Shown one piece after another: positions 1 through 9,183 of a stretch of DNA of 64,000 nt. Every line of letters starts with the position of its first letter. The stretch's first letter is position 1. This DNA comes from Clostridium sp. LS (GTDB lineage Bacteria > Bacillota > Clostridia > Clostridiales > Clostridiaceae). The notes under the pieces are model-generated. The model saw only the letters and a list, made by a program, of their open reading frames with translations. It was not told the DNA's origin and did not search any database. Position numbers and translations under genes: made by a program. The DNA lies in assembly GCF_002760435.1 (NCBI RefSeq), contig NZ_AUUU01000048.1, positions 23,353-87,352 of the forward strand, given 5' to 3'.

Positions 1-384
1 AAAAGATCCTGCTGTAATAGCTGACCATATTAAAGTAATTAAAAAAGAATATCTGCTACAATTAGAAATGCTCAAAATTTCTTTATAAAAATCATTCATA
101 TCAATAGCTTCAGTTTGAATTTTCCTAGATAAATCATTTATTTTATCTACTTTGTATAAATCAACACCTCTTGATATAATTCTTTGTACAAGGGTAGATA
201 CTTCATCATAATATGTAACAGTAACAATTATCCCCGTTGGTATTACAAAACTATCCACTGTGTGAGCTCCAAAAGCTAGGCAGATTCTACTGATAGTTTC
301 TTCAACCCTATAAGTTTCTGCACCGCTTTCAAGCATAATCTTTCCAGCAAGAGTCGAAACCTTAAGTAATCTATTTAAATCCAT
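1..384 (-). CDS. ThrE-type threonine/serine exporter family protein (N-terminal part)
   Basis: The minus strand is open from an ATG at 384 to the window edge (128 codons, no stop). The start has an upstream GGAGAAG SD. The protein begins MDLNRLLKVSTLAGKIML and continues with ESGAETYRVEETI and FVIPTGI, the signature of the DUF1212 half of ThrE/YjjP exporters. Known members are inner-membrane proteins that export threonine or serine, and many Firmicutes split them into two proteins (DUF1212 and a DUF3815-like partner). The first membrane segment probably starts at about residue 117 (FLITLIWSAIT), at the edge. The gene is divergent from glyA, which makes serine and glycine, a plausible functional link. 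The 3' part is outside the window. Confidence 0.8.
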   Translation of the reverse strand, partial: MDLNRLLKVSTLAGKIMLESGAETYRVEETISRICLAFGAHTVDSFVIPTGIIVTVTYYDEVSTLVQRIISRGVDLYKVDKINDLSRKIQTEAIDMNDFYKEILSISNCSRYSFLITLIWSAITAGSF

Positions 385-597
385 ATAATCTCTTCTCCAA
401 ATATATTTTTTATAACAAAAGAATTATAGCATATTATATAAAAATCTAATATAAGTAAATTAATTTAATATATTATGTCTAAGTGATATATAATATAATT
501 AAACAATAAATATGCTGATAAAGAAAATTTGGCAATAATAAATATACTAAATATGTAACAAATTTTACTAAACTTAATATAAAATATTAAAAAATAG

Positions 598-626
598 TTG
601 ATTAATATAGCAACAAATCATATAAT
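598..626 (+). promoter_or_regulatory. Vegetative promoter of glyA
   Basis: A -35 box TTGATT (598-603) and a perfect -10 box TATAAT (621-626) are separated by 17 nt. The predicted start of transcription is near 633, giving a leader of about 75 nt before the glyA ATG. The rest of the 385-707 intergenic stretch is very AT-rich and shows no other gene. Confidence 0.7.
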
Positions 627-641
627 TTGAATATAAGTGCA

Positions 642-680
642 GCTTTTGGTTGGAGTTATAAACTCTGAACCCTTAAGAGC
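642..680 (+). promoter_or_regulatory. glyA 5' leader hairpin
   Basis: The leader folds into one long hairpin: GCTTTT (642-647) with AAGAGC (675-680), GGTT (648-651) with AACC (668-671), and GAGTT (653-657) with AACTC (661-665) around an ATA loop. Only a CTT bulge (672-674) and a single G interrupt it. It starts a few nt after the predicted transcription start and ends 12 nt before the SD (693-700). It lacks the sequence signatures I know for THF, ZTP or glycine riboswitches. It may be an RNA-stability hairpin or an undescribed cis-regulator. Confidence 0.45.
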
Positions 681-707
681 AAATATTATATTGGGGTGAT
701 AATAAAG

Positions 708-1943
708 ATGAATTTTGAAAATATACAAAGAGAAGACAAAGAAATTTATGATTTAATTCAAAAAGAATTAGTTAGACAACAAAAAGGAATAGAACTAATA
801 GCTTCAGAAAATATCGTAAGTCCAGCTGTTATGGAAGCTATGGGGTCTTACTTAACTAATAAATATGCTGAAGGTTATCCTAATAAAAGATATTATGGTG
901 GTTGTCACGTAGTCGATGAAATAGAACAAATTGCTATTGATAGAGCTAAAGAATTATTTGGTGCTGAACATGCAAATGTTCAACCGCATTCAGGATCACA
1001 AGCAAACATGGCTGTATACTTTGCAGTGTTAGAACCTGGAGATACTGTTTTAGGTATGGATTTAAGTCATGGAGGACACTTAACTCACGGATCTCCAGTT
1101 AATTTTTCTGGGAAATTATTCAACTTTGTATCTTACGGAGTTGATAAAGAAACTGAAATGATTGATTATGAACATGTAAGAAAACTTGCAATAGAAAATA
1201 AGCCTAAGCTTATAGTTGCTGGTGCTAGTGCATATGGAAGAACTTTAGATTTCCCTAAATTTAAAGAAATAGCTGATGAAGTTGGAGCGCTATTAATGGT
1301 AGATATGGCTCATATAGCAGGACTTGTTGCTGCTGGTGTTCATCCATCACCAGTACCATATGCTGATTTTGTTACAACAACAACACACAAGACTTTAAGA
1401 GGTCCTAGAGGTGGATTAATTCTTTGTAAAGAAAAATATGCACAAATTTTAAACAAGAATATTTTCCCTGGAATACAAGGAGGTCCGTTAGAACATATTA
1501 TTGCTGCAAAAGCTGTATGTTTTAAAGAAGCATTAGATCCAAGTTTTAAAACATATGGTGAAAATGTTGTTGAGAACTGTAAAGAACTTGCAAATCAATT
1601 AATAGCTAAAGGATTTAAAATAGTTTCTGGTGGAACAGATAACCATGTATTCTTAGTTGATTTAAATAATAAAGATATTACTGGAAAAGAAGCAGAAGCT
1701 TTATTAGATTCTGTTGGAATAACAGTTAATAAAAATACAGTACCTAATGAAACTAGAAGTCCATTTGTAACTTCAGGAATTAGAATTGGTACAGCAGCAA
1801 TTACAACTAGAGGTTTCATAAAGGAAGATATGGCTGAAATTGCAGCTATTATTGGAGAAGCAGTAGATAATAGAGATGGAGATTTATCATCACTTAAGGC
1901 TAGAGTAGAAGCTTTATGCGATAGACATCCATTATATAAATAA
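708..1943 (+). CDS. glyA: Serine hydroxymethyltransferase
   Basis: This PLP enzyme interconverts serine and glycine with tetrahydrofolate and supplies one-carbon units in the cytosol. The protein is 411 aa, the usual bacterial length. The PLP-binding lysine is in [14 protein letters not shown] (Lys228); D199 and H202 (VDMAHIAG) contact the cofactor; the N-terminal ELIASEN and [13 protein letters not shown] signatures are intact. An in-frame GTG at 696 would add four residues, but GGGGTGAT (693-700) is the SD, so ATG 708 is chosen. The gene is monocistronic: promoter at 598-626 and a strong terminator right after it. Confidence 0.97.
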   Translation: MNFENIQREDKEIYDLIQKELVRQQKGIELIASENIVSPAVMEAMGSYLTNKYAEGYPNKRYYGGCHVVDEIEQIAIDRAKELFGAEHANVQPHSGSQANMAVYFAVLEPGDTVLGMDLSHGGHLTHGSPVNFSGKLFNFVSYGVDKETEMIDYEHVRKLAIENKPKLIVAGASAYGRTLDFPKFKEIADEVGALLMVDMAHIAGLVAAGVHPSPVPYADFVTTTTHKTLRGPRGGLILCKEKYAQILNKNIFPGIQGGPLEHIIAAKAVCFKEALDPSFKTYGENVVENCKELANQLIAKGFKIVSGGTDNHVFLVDLNNKDITGKEAEALLDSVGITVNKNTVPNETRSPFVTSGIRIGTAAITTRGFIKEDMAEIAAIIGEAVDNRDGDLSSLKARVEALCDRHPLYK

Positions 1944-1952
1944 TTTAATACT

Positions 1953-1989
1953 AAGAGGCTTCATTAATTAAGATGAAGCCTCTTTACTT
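1953..1989 (+). terminator. Rho-independent terminator of glyA
   Basis: A perfect stem GAGGCTTCAT / ATGAAGCCTC, extended by AA/TT, has an 8-nt loop and is followed by TTT. It lies 10 nt after the glyA stop. Confidence 0.85.
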
Positions 1990-2090
1990 ATAGATAAGTG
2001 TTTTACAAATTCTATATATAAGGTGCACACTTAATCTATATTTGAATAAAATAATATCAAGTAAAAAGGATATACAGGAGGGTTATATAA

Positions 2091-2339
2091 GTGAATCCTT
2101 TTCAATTGATTATTATGGTTCAACAAAAAATGCAGCAAGATCCGGATTTTGCAAACAAATTTAATAAAGCTGTAACAGAATTAAATAAAATACCAGGTCT
2201 TCAACAAAAAGTAATACAAATAGCACAATTAAATGATGAGTCTCAAAAACAAGCTGCTTTAGACAAGCTTCCCAAAGATGCTAAAAATGCTGTAAAAAAA
2301 ATATTAAGTTTACTGGACGATTATAATATAGCTCCATAA
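2091..2339 (+). CDS. Small soluble protein of unknown function (82 aa)
   Basis: The gene starts with GTG behind an excellent SD (AGGAGG at 2077-2082, 8 nt spacing). The protein starts MNPFQLIIMVQQKMQQDPDF and is predicted to be helical, Gln/Lys/Asn-rich and without membrane segments, Cys or a recognisable motif. It stands alone between two terminators, so it is probably its own transcription unit. I do not recognise the family. The strong start signal and terminator support a real gene. Confidence 0.7.
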   Translation: MNPFQLIIMVQQKMQQDPDFANKFNKAVTELNKIPGLQQKVIQIAQLNDESQKQAALDKLPKDAKNAVKKILSLLDDYNIAP

Positions 2340-2380
2340 TTAAAATTGCTGATATTTTTAAAATACTTATTTGGAAATAA

Positions 2381-2427
2381 AGAGATTTACTTATAGAATA
2401 TGTATTCTCTATAAGTAAACTCTTTTT
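2381..2427 (+). terminator. Rho-independent terminator, possibly bidirectional
   Basis: A long stem of about 16 bp (TTTACTTATAGA with TCTATAAGTAAA plus flanking AGAG/CTCT, one A-C mismatch) is followed by TTTTTT. It ends the 2091-2339 gene and may also serve the convergent gene ending at 2471. Confidence 0.8.
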
Positions 2428-2470
2428 TATATATCTTAAATTGTAGTTTTAAAATATTGGTTTTATTTAA

Positions 2471-2626
2471 CTAAAAACCTCTTCTTTCTGCTTCAAGGCC
2501 ACTTTCATTTCTACCAGGTCTTTTTATTGTTGTGTTAAAACTGCTTTTTCCATATTGATTTTGAGTTTTACTTCCATTTCTTAAATAGTTACTTTTAGAA
2601 TAATCTTTGTTGTTATTATTTTCCAT
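2471..2626 (-). CDS. Small basic hydrophilic protein (51 aa), unknown
   Basis: The ATG at 2626 follows AAAGGAGATGA with ideal spacing; an upstream in-frame ATG at 2653 has no such signal. The product begins MENNNNKDYSKSN and is very rich in Asn, Ser, Lys and Arg, with no hydrophobic core. Such small, disordered, charged proteins are common among clostridial spore or nucleic-acid-associated proteins, but no signature allows a call. It is convergent with the 2091 gene. Confidence 0.55.
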   Translation of the reverse strand: MENNNNKDYSKSNYLRNGSKTQNQYGKSSFNTTIKRPGRNESGLEAERRGF

Positions 2627-2757
2627 AGAATCATCTCCTTTTATTTTAATCATATATAGTATGTCCTATTTGCTGAAATTAATTAAAATAAATTTTGCAT
2701 CAAATATATAGTTTCTAAGATAAATACATCATAACAAGAATAAATGTAAGTTATAAC

Positions 2758-3261
2758 TTAGTATAGAATTTTTAACTGAGAAAGTAATATAAATAAAACT
2801 CCCCAAAAGAATAAGTGCATAAAAATAGTAATAAATGAACAAAAAATAATACGCTTTTTCAAATTAAAAGATGGTTCAATACTTACTCTTATTAAGAAAT
2901 AAAAGCAAATAAGGGTATAAAGTCCAGAACATATATTTCCTTGAGAAAGTATAAGTATAGGTAAAATCAATCCTAAAAAAATTAAGTTCCAGATAGGCAT
3001 ATTTTTAACTTCTATATATTTTTCTCCGGAATCTAAATAAAAACCATCAATTGAAATATCACAATCATTATCTATATTTACTAAAATGGCAGTTTTACTT
3101 CCTAGATTGAATATTGTTTCTCGTGTTATTCCAAAAGTATTTGATCTTTGGAGTTTAATAGGCTTATTATTAACTAATAGTTCTTTTTTTAGAAAGTATT
3201 TGGTGTATTTTATGTTATATGTTATATTATCAATTGTTGTTGTCCAAGTTTTAGTTCTCAT
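2758..3261 (-). CDS. Membrane protein with N-terminal soluble domain (167 aa)
   Basis: The start has an ATGGAGGC SD. About 85 residues form a beta-rich soluble region (MRTKTWTTTIDNITYNIKY...). Two or three membrane segments follow (roughly 91-105, 112-128 and 138-160: IWNLIFLGLILPILIL, LYTLICFYFLI, IIFCSFITIFMHLFFWGVLFILL). I do not recognise the family. It is a single gene; the 322 nt beyond its start are intergenic. Confidence 0.6.
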   Translation of the reverse strand: MRTKTWTTTIDNITYNIKYTKYFLKKELLVNNKPIKLQRSNTFGITRETIFNLGSKTAILVNIDNDCDISIDGFYLDSGEKYIEVKNMPIWNLIFLGLILPILILSQGNICSGLYTLICFYFLIRVSIEPSFNLKKRIIFCSFITIFMHLFFWGVLFILLSQLKILY

Positions 3262-3584
3262 AAAATGCCTCCATAATGAAATTACTATTCGAACATAAAT
3301 TATAGCAATAAATATTCACACATACTTAGATATACTTTATATATACACACTATATAATATAAATAGAATAATGTACGTATGTTTAACATAAGTAATTGCG
3401 TATTAATAATTAAAATCATGACTATAATGATTTTGATATGCAATACTATGAATTTATTAAAAAATATAGAATTAACATAATAAAATTTTTGAAGAAAAAT
3501 ATAGTAAAATATGCTATAATGAGATGCTAAAATTGGTATTATAATTAAAAAGTTAAATTAACAATGAAAGAAGGGATTTAAAAG
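3262..3584. other. AT-rich intergenic region
   Basis: No gene is visible. It holds the divergent start regions of the genes at 2758-3261 and 3585-4028. A dyad AAAATCAT (3412-3419) / ATGATTTT (3427-3434) without a T-run and a TATAAT at about 3516 are the only notable signals; no convincing -35 accompanies the latter. Confidence 0.5.
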
Positions 3585-4028
3585 ATGAACATTACTTTGA
3601 TGTTACCACTAGTGTGCATATTTGCAGCGGACATACTTTTTTTTACAACAATTAGAAATAATAAATTAGATTTCAAAGGAACGAATGAATATAGATTTGT
3701 CATTCCAGCGATAGTTATATTATTTATTGCATCACTTTTTGCTGGAAAAGATTTTAGCGCAGAAAATATTCTACTTACTATTGGACTCATTATATTTATG
3801 CTTCTTGGAAATAAGAGTGGAGTTGGAAAGAAAGGAATACTAACTGGTTCTTGGTTTACATCTTGGCGAAAGATAGATGATGTTTATGTTGAGATACAAG
3901 GAGAAAAGTGTATTTTATTCTATTCAAATAAAAACATAAAAAGAAGATTAATATTTAAGAAAGAAGATGAAAATCAGTTAAAAGATTACATAGAAAAAAT
4001 AAAAAGAGAAAAAGGAATAAAAAAGTAA
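3585..4028 (+). CDS. Small membrane protein, paralogue A (147 aa)
   Basis: Hydrophobic segments lie at about 3-20, 38-53 and 62-76. A cytosolic basic tail follows with the motif GNKSGVGKKGILTGSWFTSW. The next gene carries the matching motif GNKNGIVENGFLFNSYVTSW at the same place, so the two are tandem paralogues. The start is supported by GAAGGGA. The domain type (membrane segments plus a small PH-like tail in which a conserved Trp precedes the last strand-helix) resembles small clostridial proteins of unknown function; no activity can be assigned. Confidence 0.6.
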   Translation: MNITLMLPLVCIFAADILFFTTIRNNKLDFKGTNEYRFVIPAIVILFIASLFAGKDFSAENILLTIGLIIFMLLGNKSGVGKKGILTGSWFTSWRKIDDVYVEIQGEKCILFYSNKNIKRRLIFKKEDENQLKDYIEKIKREKGIKK

Positions 4029-4041
4029 GGAGTGGGCAAGT

Positions 4042-4488
4042 TTGGAAATTGCAAACATACTATTAATTATATTAGTTTTTATTATTGATGTGGTTCTTAT
4101 TATAAGAGATATGAGAAGAAAACTTATCTTTACTGGAGCCAGAAATAAATATAAAATGTTAACAACAGTAGCGATTATTGTATTTCTTATATATACATAT
4201 ATATTAAATAGTTTTAAATTAGAGGATATTATAGTTATATTAATATTACTTCCCCTTATATTTGTTGGAAATAAGAATGGTATAGTCGAAAATGGATTCT
4301 TATTTAATTCATATGTGACTTCTTGGGATAAAGTTTTGAACTATTCTTTAGAAGAACAAAATAATAAATATATAGTTAGTTTTAAAACAAGTTTAGGTAT
4401 AAAGAAAATATTTTTTAAATTGGAAGATAAAGAAGAAATTAAAAAATATTTGTTTGGAATAAGAAAATTAAAATATATTAGAAAATAA
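4042..4488 (+). CDS. Small membrane protein, paralogue B (148 aa)
   Basis: Starts with TTG behind AAGGAGTGGG, 13 nt after the stop of its paralogue, so the two are co-transcribed. Same architecture: three hydrophobic segments then a charged tail with GNKNG...TSWDKV. Overall identity to its neighbour looks low except for the GNK-G...TSW block, which suggests an old duplication. A terminator follows directly. Confidence 0.6.
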   Translation: MEIANILLIILVFIIDVVLIIRDMRRKLIFTGARNKYKMLTTVAIIVFLIYTYILNSFKLEDIIVILILLPLIFVGNKNGIVENGFLFNSYVTSWDKVLNYSLEEQNNKYIVSFKTSLGIKKIFFKLEDKEEIKKYLFGIRKLKYIRK

Positions 4489-4496
4489 TAAAGTTT

Positions 4497-4533
4497 GAGT
4501 TACTATTTTGTTTTATAGTAGTAACTCTTTATT
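4497..4533 (+). terminator. Rho-independent terminator
   Basis: GAGTTACTAT (4497-4506) pairs with ATAGTAGTAACTC (4515-4527) around a T-rich loop, with a short T-run after. It closes the two-gene membrane protein operon. Confidence 0.7.
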
Positions 4534-4639
4534 TATTTCATTATTTGAAATGTAGCCGTAATTTTATATGATATAATGAATAAATATAATCAAAAATATA
4601 AATTGACTTTGATGTCATCTGAAAGAGGGAAAAAATCAA

Positions 4640-6832
4640 ATGAGTAAAACTCTTATATTAGCAGAAAAGCCAAGTGTTGGCAGAGATTTAGCAAAGGTTT
4701 TAAAATGTTCACAAAATAAAGGCTCATTTATAGAAGGTAATAAATACATAGTAACTTGGGCAATGGGACATTTAGTAGGACTTATGGATCCAGAAGGATA
4801 TGATATAAAGTATAAAACTTGGAGCATGGACACACTTCCAATGTTGCCTAAGCATATGAAACTAACCGTTCTTAAAAAAACAGGTAAACAATATAATGAA
4901 GTTAAAAAGCAAATGCTGCGTGATGATGTAAATGAAATTGTTATAGCAACAGATGCAGGAAGAGAAGGAGAATTAGTTGCTAGATGGATCATAGAAAAGG
5001 CAGGTGTAAAAAAGCCTCTTAAGAGATTATGGATATCGTCTCAAACAGATAAAGCAATTTTAGATGGATTTAAAAATCTTAAGCCTGGATCTGAATATGA
5101 AAGTTTATACAAAGCTGCTGTCTGCAGAGCTGAGGCAGATTGGCTTATTGGTTTAAATGTAACTAGAGCATTAACATGTAAATATAATGCCCAATTATCT
5201 GCAGGGCGCGTTCAATCAGCGACATTATCAATGATAGTTGAAAGAGAAGAAGAAATTAAGAATTTTAAACCGAAAACTTATTTTACTATCAACGCAAAGA
5301 CTAAAGAATTTAATCTTTCATGGGTAAATAAAGATAATAATTCTAGAATTTTTGAAGAAGAATTTGCGAACAAAATTGTAACCAAAGTTAAGGGCTCAGA
5401 GGGTGAAATAGTAAACATAAGTGAAGTGAGTAAAAAGAAATTTTCACCAGCACTTTATGATTTGACTGAACTGCAAAGAGATGCTAATAAAATATGGGGA
5501 TACTCAGCAAAACAGACACTAGGAATAATGCAAAGATTATATGAAAATTATAAGATATTAACTTATCCACGTACAGATTCAAGATATATTACTAAAGATA
5601 TTGTTGGTACAATTCCAGAACGATTAAGAGCCATTTCTATTGGTGAATATAGAATTGTTGCAGATGAACTGTTAAAAGGGAAAATTAATGGTCATAAAGG
5701 ATTTGTGGATGATTCTAAGGTAAGTGACCACCATGCTATTATACCAACAGAGCAAAGACCTAATTTAGCAGTTTTAAGCTCAGAAGAAAGAAAAATTTAC
5801 GATTTAGTAGTTAAGAGATTTTTAAGTGTAATGCTTCCTCCTTTTGAATATATACAAACCACTATTGAGTGCAAAGTTGAAGATGAAAAATTTATAGCTA
5901 AAGGAAAGGTTATAACGTCTAAAGGGTGGAAAAAGCTTTATGACAAAGTTGAAGATGATTCTTCTGAAGATGATATTAAGGAACAAGTATTGCCAAAGGT
6001 TAATAAGGGACATAAATTTAAAGTAGATGATGTTAAATTAAATAAAGGTCAAACCAGCCCTCCAGCAAGATTTAATGAAGGAACATTATTATCAGCTATG
6101 GAAAATCCCCATAAGTATGTGAATGTAGGCAAGGATGCAGCTAAGACATTAGGTGAAACTGGTGGTCTTGGTACTGTTGCCACTAGAGCAGATATAATCG
6201 AAAAATTATTTAACTCCTTTGTCATTGAAAAACAAGGAAGGGATATAGTTCCAACCTCTAAAGGAAAGCAGTTAATTGAATTAGTTCCTAAAGAATTAAA
6301 GTCACCATTACTAACAGCAAAGTGGGAAAAGAGATTAGATGAAATTGCAAAAGGGAAGTCAAGCGACCATGAATTTATTAGAGAGATGAGAAATTATGCT
6401 ATTGCACTTGTAGAAGATGTTAAAGGCGGCAGTACAAAATTTGTTCATGACAATAAAACAGGAAAGAAATGTCCTAACTGTGGAAAATATCTTTTGGAAG
6501 TTAAGGGTAAAAACGGTGTGATGAATGTATGTCAAGATCGAGAATGTGGATATAGGGAAAGTGTTGCAAGACTTACAAATGCAAGATGCCCAGAATGTAA
6601 AAAGAAATTAGAACTTAGAGGACATGGTGAAGGAGCTATTTATGTATGCCCTGGAAGCAACTGTAATTTTAGAGAAAAGGCTTCGCAATTTAAAAAGCGA
6701 TTTGAAAGTAGTGGAAAAGTCGATAAAAGGGAAGTAAATAATTATATGAAGAAAATGAAAAAAGAGGCAGAGGAATTTAATGAAAATCCATTTGCAGCAC
6801 TTCTAAATAATCTGGACTTTGATAAAAAATAA
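4640..6832 (+). CDS. topB: DNA topoisomerase III (type IA)
   Basis: Type IA topoisomerase that relaxes or decatenates DNA by passing one strand through a transient 5'-phosphotyrosine break. The 730-aa protein has an N-terminal Toprim domain (LILAEKPSVG, metal motif TDAGREGE at 104-111) and the catalytic tyrosine in LTYPRTDSR (Tyr309). The C-terminal tail carries two zinc fingers (CPNC...CQDRECGY and CPEC...CPGSNCNF, residues about 614-680), a common feature of Firmicute TopB. SD is GAAAGAGGG. Its own transcription unit in the host backbone. Confidence 0.95.
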   Translation: MSKTLILAEKPSVGRDLAKVLKCSQNKGSFIEGNKYIVTWAMGHLVGLMDPEGYDIKYKTWSMDTLPMLPKHMKLTVLKKTGKQYNEVKKQMLRDDVNEIVIATDAGREGELVARWIIEKAGVKKPLKRLWISSQTDKAILDGFKNLKPGSEYESLYKAAVCRAEADWLIGLNVTRALTCKYNAQLSAGRVQSATLSMIVEREEEIKNFKPKTYFTINAKTKEFNLSWVNKDNNSRIFEEEFANKIVTKVKGSEGEIVNISEVSKKKFSPALYDLTELQRDANKIWGYSAKQTLGIMQRLYENYKILTYPRTDSRYITKDIVGTIPERLRAISIGEYRIVADELLKGKINGHKGFVDDSKVSDHHAIIPTEQRPNLAVLSSEERKIYDLVVKRFLSVMLPPFEYIQTTIECKVEDEKFIAKGKVITSKGWKKLYDKVEDDSSEDDIKEQVLPKVNKGHKFKVDDVKLNKGQTSPPARFNEGTLLSAMENPHKYVNVGKDAAKTLGETGGLGTVATRADIIEKLFNSFVIEKQGRDIVPTSKGKQLIELVPKELKSPLLTAKWEKRLDEIAKGKSSDHEFIREMRNYAIALVEDVKGGSTKFVHDNKTGKKCPNCGKYLLEVKGKNGVMNVCQDRECGYRESVARLTNARCPECKKKLELRGHGEGAIYVCPGSNCNFREKASQFKKRFESSGKVDKREVNNYMKKMKKEAEEFNENPFAALLNNLDFDKK

Positions 6833-6996
6833 TATTAAATAAGCATAGTTTAAGGTTTGGCATTAAAGAAAGACGTTGAAATGGAATATTCAATCAAATA
6901 TTATGTAAATTTCCTGTCAAATCCTTGAGGAATTTTGGATTACCTGTAATATTATTTGTTCTTATGGTAACACTAATTTTGAAAGGAGGCAGTAAA

Positions 6997-8187
6997 ATGA
7001 AAAATAATATGAAAAGAATTTTATCATTTACTTTAATATGTATTTTTGCAATATTACTTATACCAATTAACTTAGCAAGTGCTGTAGAGGGAGATGAAAA
7101 AGCTAAAGCAGATGGAACCAATATTGAAGCTAGATCAGCTTTATTAATGGAACCTATGAGCGGAAAAATACTATATGAGAAAAATGCAAATGAAAAATTT
7201 GCACCTGCATCTGTGACTAAGATTATGACTATGTTACTTACAATGGAGGCAGTTGATAACGGTAAAATTAAATTAGATGATAAAGTAACATGTAGTGAAA
7301 ATGCTAAAAAAATGGGCGGAAGTACAATGCTGCTAGATACAGGAGAAATAAGAACTGTTGAAGAACTTTTAAAAGGAGTGGCCATAGCTTCAGGAAATGA
7401 TGCTGCAGTTGCTCTTGCTGAATATCTAGGAGGTACAGAGCAAGATTTTGTTGGCATGATGAATAAGAGAGCACAAGAATTAGGAATGAGCAATACAACA
7501 TTTAAAAACTGCAATGGTTTGCCAGCAGAAGGGCACCTATCTACAGCAAAGGATATTGCTATAATGTCTCGAGAATTGCTAAAACATCCAAAAGTTTTAA
7601 AATACACAGGTACTTATATGGAAACAATATCCGAGGGAAGAAAATCTCCAATAGAGCTTGTAAATCATAATAAGCTAGTAAGATTTTTCGAAGGATGCGA
7701 TGGATTAAAGACAGGATTTACAGATGAGGCTAAGTATTGTATAAGTGCAACTGCAACAAGAAATGGAGTAAGAATGTTATCTGTAATCATGGGAGCTCCA
7801 ACTTACAAAATAAGAAATCGTGATGCAGGTGTATTGCTTAATCATGGATTCTCAAAGTATGAAGGTAAAAAACTCATATCAAAAGATCAAGAAATAGATA
7901 AAGTATATATGGATGAGCAAACAGACAAATTCTTTAATGCAATGGCAAAAGATGATTTAGTTGTTATACTGCCAAAAGGAGATAATAAAGAATTAGAAAA
8001 GAAAATCGTCATCGAAGAGTTGAAAAAAGAATACAAAGCTGGTGACATAGTTGGTAAGTATGAAGTTTATCTAGGTGATGAAAAGGTTGGAGAAGTAGAA
8101 ATTTATTGTGATCGAGATATTAAGAAAGGTAATATATTTGACAATATCAAATATAATATTAAAAACCTATTCGAAAAAGGTGTATAG
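6997..8187 (+). CDS. D-alanyl-D-alanine carboxypeptidase (penicillin-binding protein, DacF-like)
   Basis: Removes the terminal D-Ala from peptidoglycan pentapeptides outside the membrane. The 396-aa protein has a signal peptide (about 1-29, ending NLASA), then the serine-hydrolase motifs SVTK (72-75, nucleophile Ser72), SGN (132-134) and KTG (238-240), and a C-terminal beta domain as in PBP5-type enzymes. An in-frame start at 6925 exists, but AAAGGAGG at 6982-6989 fixes ATG 6997. In B. subtilis the similar DacF acts in spore cortex synthesis; whether that holds here is inference. Confidence 0.88.
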   Translation: MKNNMKRILSFTLICIFAILLIPINLASAVEGDEKAKADGTNIEARSALLMEPMSGKILYEKNANEKFAPASVTKIMTMLLTMEAVDNGKIKLDDKVTCSENAKKMGGSTMLLDTGEIRTVEELLKGVAIASGNDAAVALAEYLGGTEQDFVGMMNKRAQELGMSNTTFKNCNGLPAEGHLSTAKDIAIMSRELLKHPKVLKYTGTYMETISEGRKSPIELVNHNKLVRFFEGCDGLKTGFTDEAKYCISATATRNGVRMLSVIMGAPTYKIRNRDAGVLLNHGFSKYEGKKLISKDQEIDKVYMDEQTDKFFNAMAKDDLVVILPKGDNKELEKKIVIEELKKEYKAGDIVGKYEVYLGDEKVGEVEIYCDRDIKKGNIFDNIKYNIKNLFEKGV

Positions 8188-8248
8188 GTAATTTACATAT
8201 CATTAATATGTAGTTATATTTCTGAAAATCACAAATATAACATAAAAT

Positions 8249-8293
8249 ATAGCTTAATAATTAAGATAAAATCTTCTTTATTAGGCTATATTT
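8249..8293 (+). terminator. Probable terminator after the carboxypeptidase gene
   Basis: ATAGCTTAATAA (from 8249) pairs with TTATTAGGCTAT (one G-T pair), followed by ATTT. The apical sequence can also pair (AAGAT/ATCTT). The weak T-run makes it a moderate candidate. Confidence 0.5.
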
Positions 8294-8436
8294 ATTTTAA
8301 CTGGAAACGAAGAATTTTCTAAGATGAAATAAACATTCTTGTTTTGATTTATATATATTGGTATTATATATATTGAAGTAAATAGACAGCATAATAGTGT
8401 GAATGAATTAAATTAGCGGAGGTATAAAATTAATTT

Positions 8437-9183
8437 ATGGAACTTCCAAGAATTAAAATTAATGATTTTGAAGGACCCTTTGATTTGTTACTACATTTGA
8501 TAAAAAAAAATCAAATGAGCATATATAATGTAAAAATATTTGAAATAACGAATCAGTATTTAAATTACTTAAATGAAATGAAACAAATGGATTTAGAAAT
8601 TACATCTGAATTTATAGTAGTTGCTGCTACTTTAATAGAAATTAAGTCTAAGCATTTGTTACCAAGATCTAAGAAAGAAGATGAAAATGAAGAGGATGAA
8701 GAAAAAAATCTTTTAGAAAAACTTATTGTTTATAAGAAAATAAAAGGTGTTTCTGCGTTCTTTAAAGAAAGGTATATTAGTGCTGGTGAAGTATATGGAA
8801 AAAAACCAGAGGTAATAGAAGAGAAGAAAGAAGAAAATATTAAACAAGATTTGTTTAAAAATATAAGTCTTATAGAATTGTATAATATTTATAATAATTT
8901 ATTGGAGATTTATAATAATAAGCAAAATAGAAATAATGTAATTCAAAAGAAAATATATGTGGATAAATATAAAATAGAAGATAAATTAGAATACATCATG
9001 GACAAGCTGAAAAATGAAAATATTAATAGTTTTTCTGATATTATACAAAATTGCGAGTGTAAATTGGAATGTGTTGTAACATTTTTAGCTTTACTTGAAA
9101 TGATTAAGCAAAGAATGGTTAGGGTTTATCAAAGTGATAATTTTACAAACATATTAATTGAGAGGAGAACAGAAGATGCATAA
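8437..9183 (+). CDS. scpA: Segregation and condensation protein A
   Basis: Kleisin subunit that bridges the Smc heads in the bacterial condensin. The 248-aa protein starts MELPRIKINDFEGPFDLLLHLIKK, the diagnostic N-terminal kleisin helix. An acidic linker (EDENEEDEE) and a C-terminal winged helix (about 170-240) follow. The SD GCGGAGGT is somewhat far from the ATG (13 nt). It overlaps scpB by 8 nt, as is usual for translationally coupled kleisin partners. Confidence 0.95.
   Translation: MELPRIKINDFEGPFDLLLHLIKKNQMSIYNVKIFEITNQYLNYLNEMKQMDLEITSEFIVVAATLIEIKSKHLLPRSKKEDENEEDEEKNLLEKLIVYKKIKGVSAFFKERYISAGEVYGKKPEVIEEKKEENIKQDLFKNISLIELYNIYNNLLEIYNNKQNRNNVIQKKIYVDKYKIEDKLEYIMDKLKNENINSFSDIIQNCECKLECVVTFLALLEMIKQRMVRVYQSDNFTNILIERRTEDA

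Noticed and set aside
642..680. preQ1, THF, ZTP or glycine riboswitch upstream of glyA
   Set aside because: The hairpin does not contain the conserved loop sequences or size of these classes.
1595..1819. Leftward ORF inside glyA, and many other leftward ORFs inside strong rightward genes (for example 6894-7607, 33345-33725, 50345-50839, 56719-57066)
   Set aside because: They lack an SD, have shadow-type composition and lie entirely inside well-supported genes.
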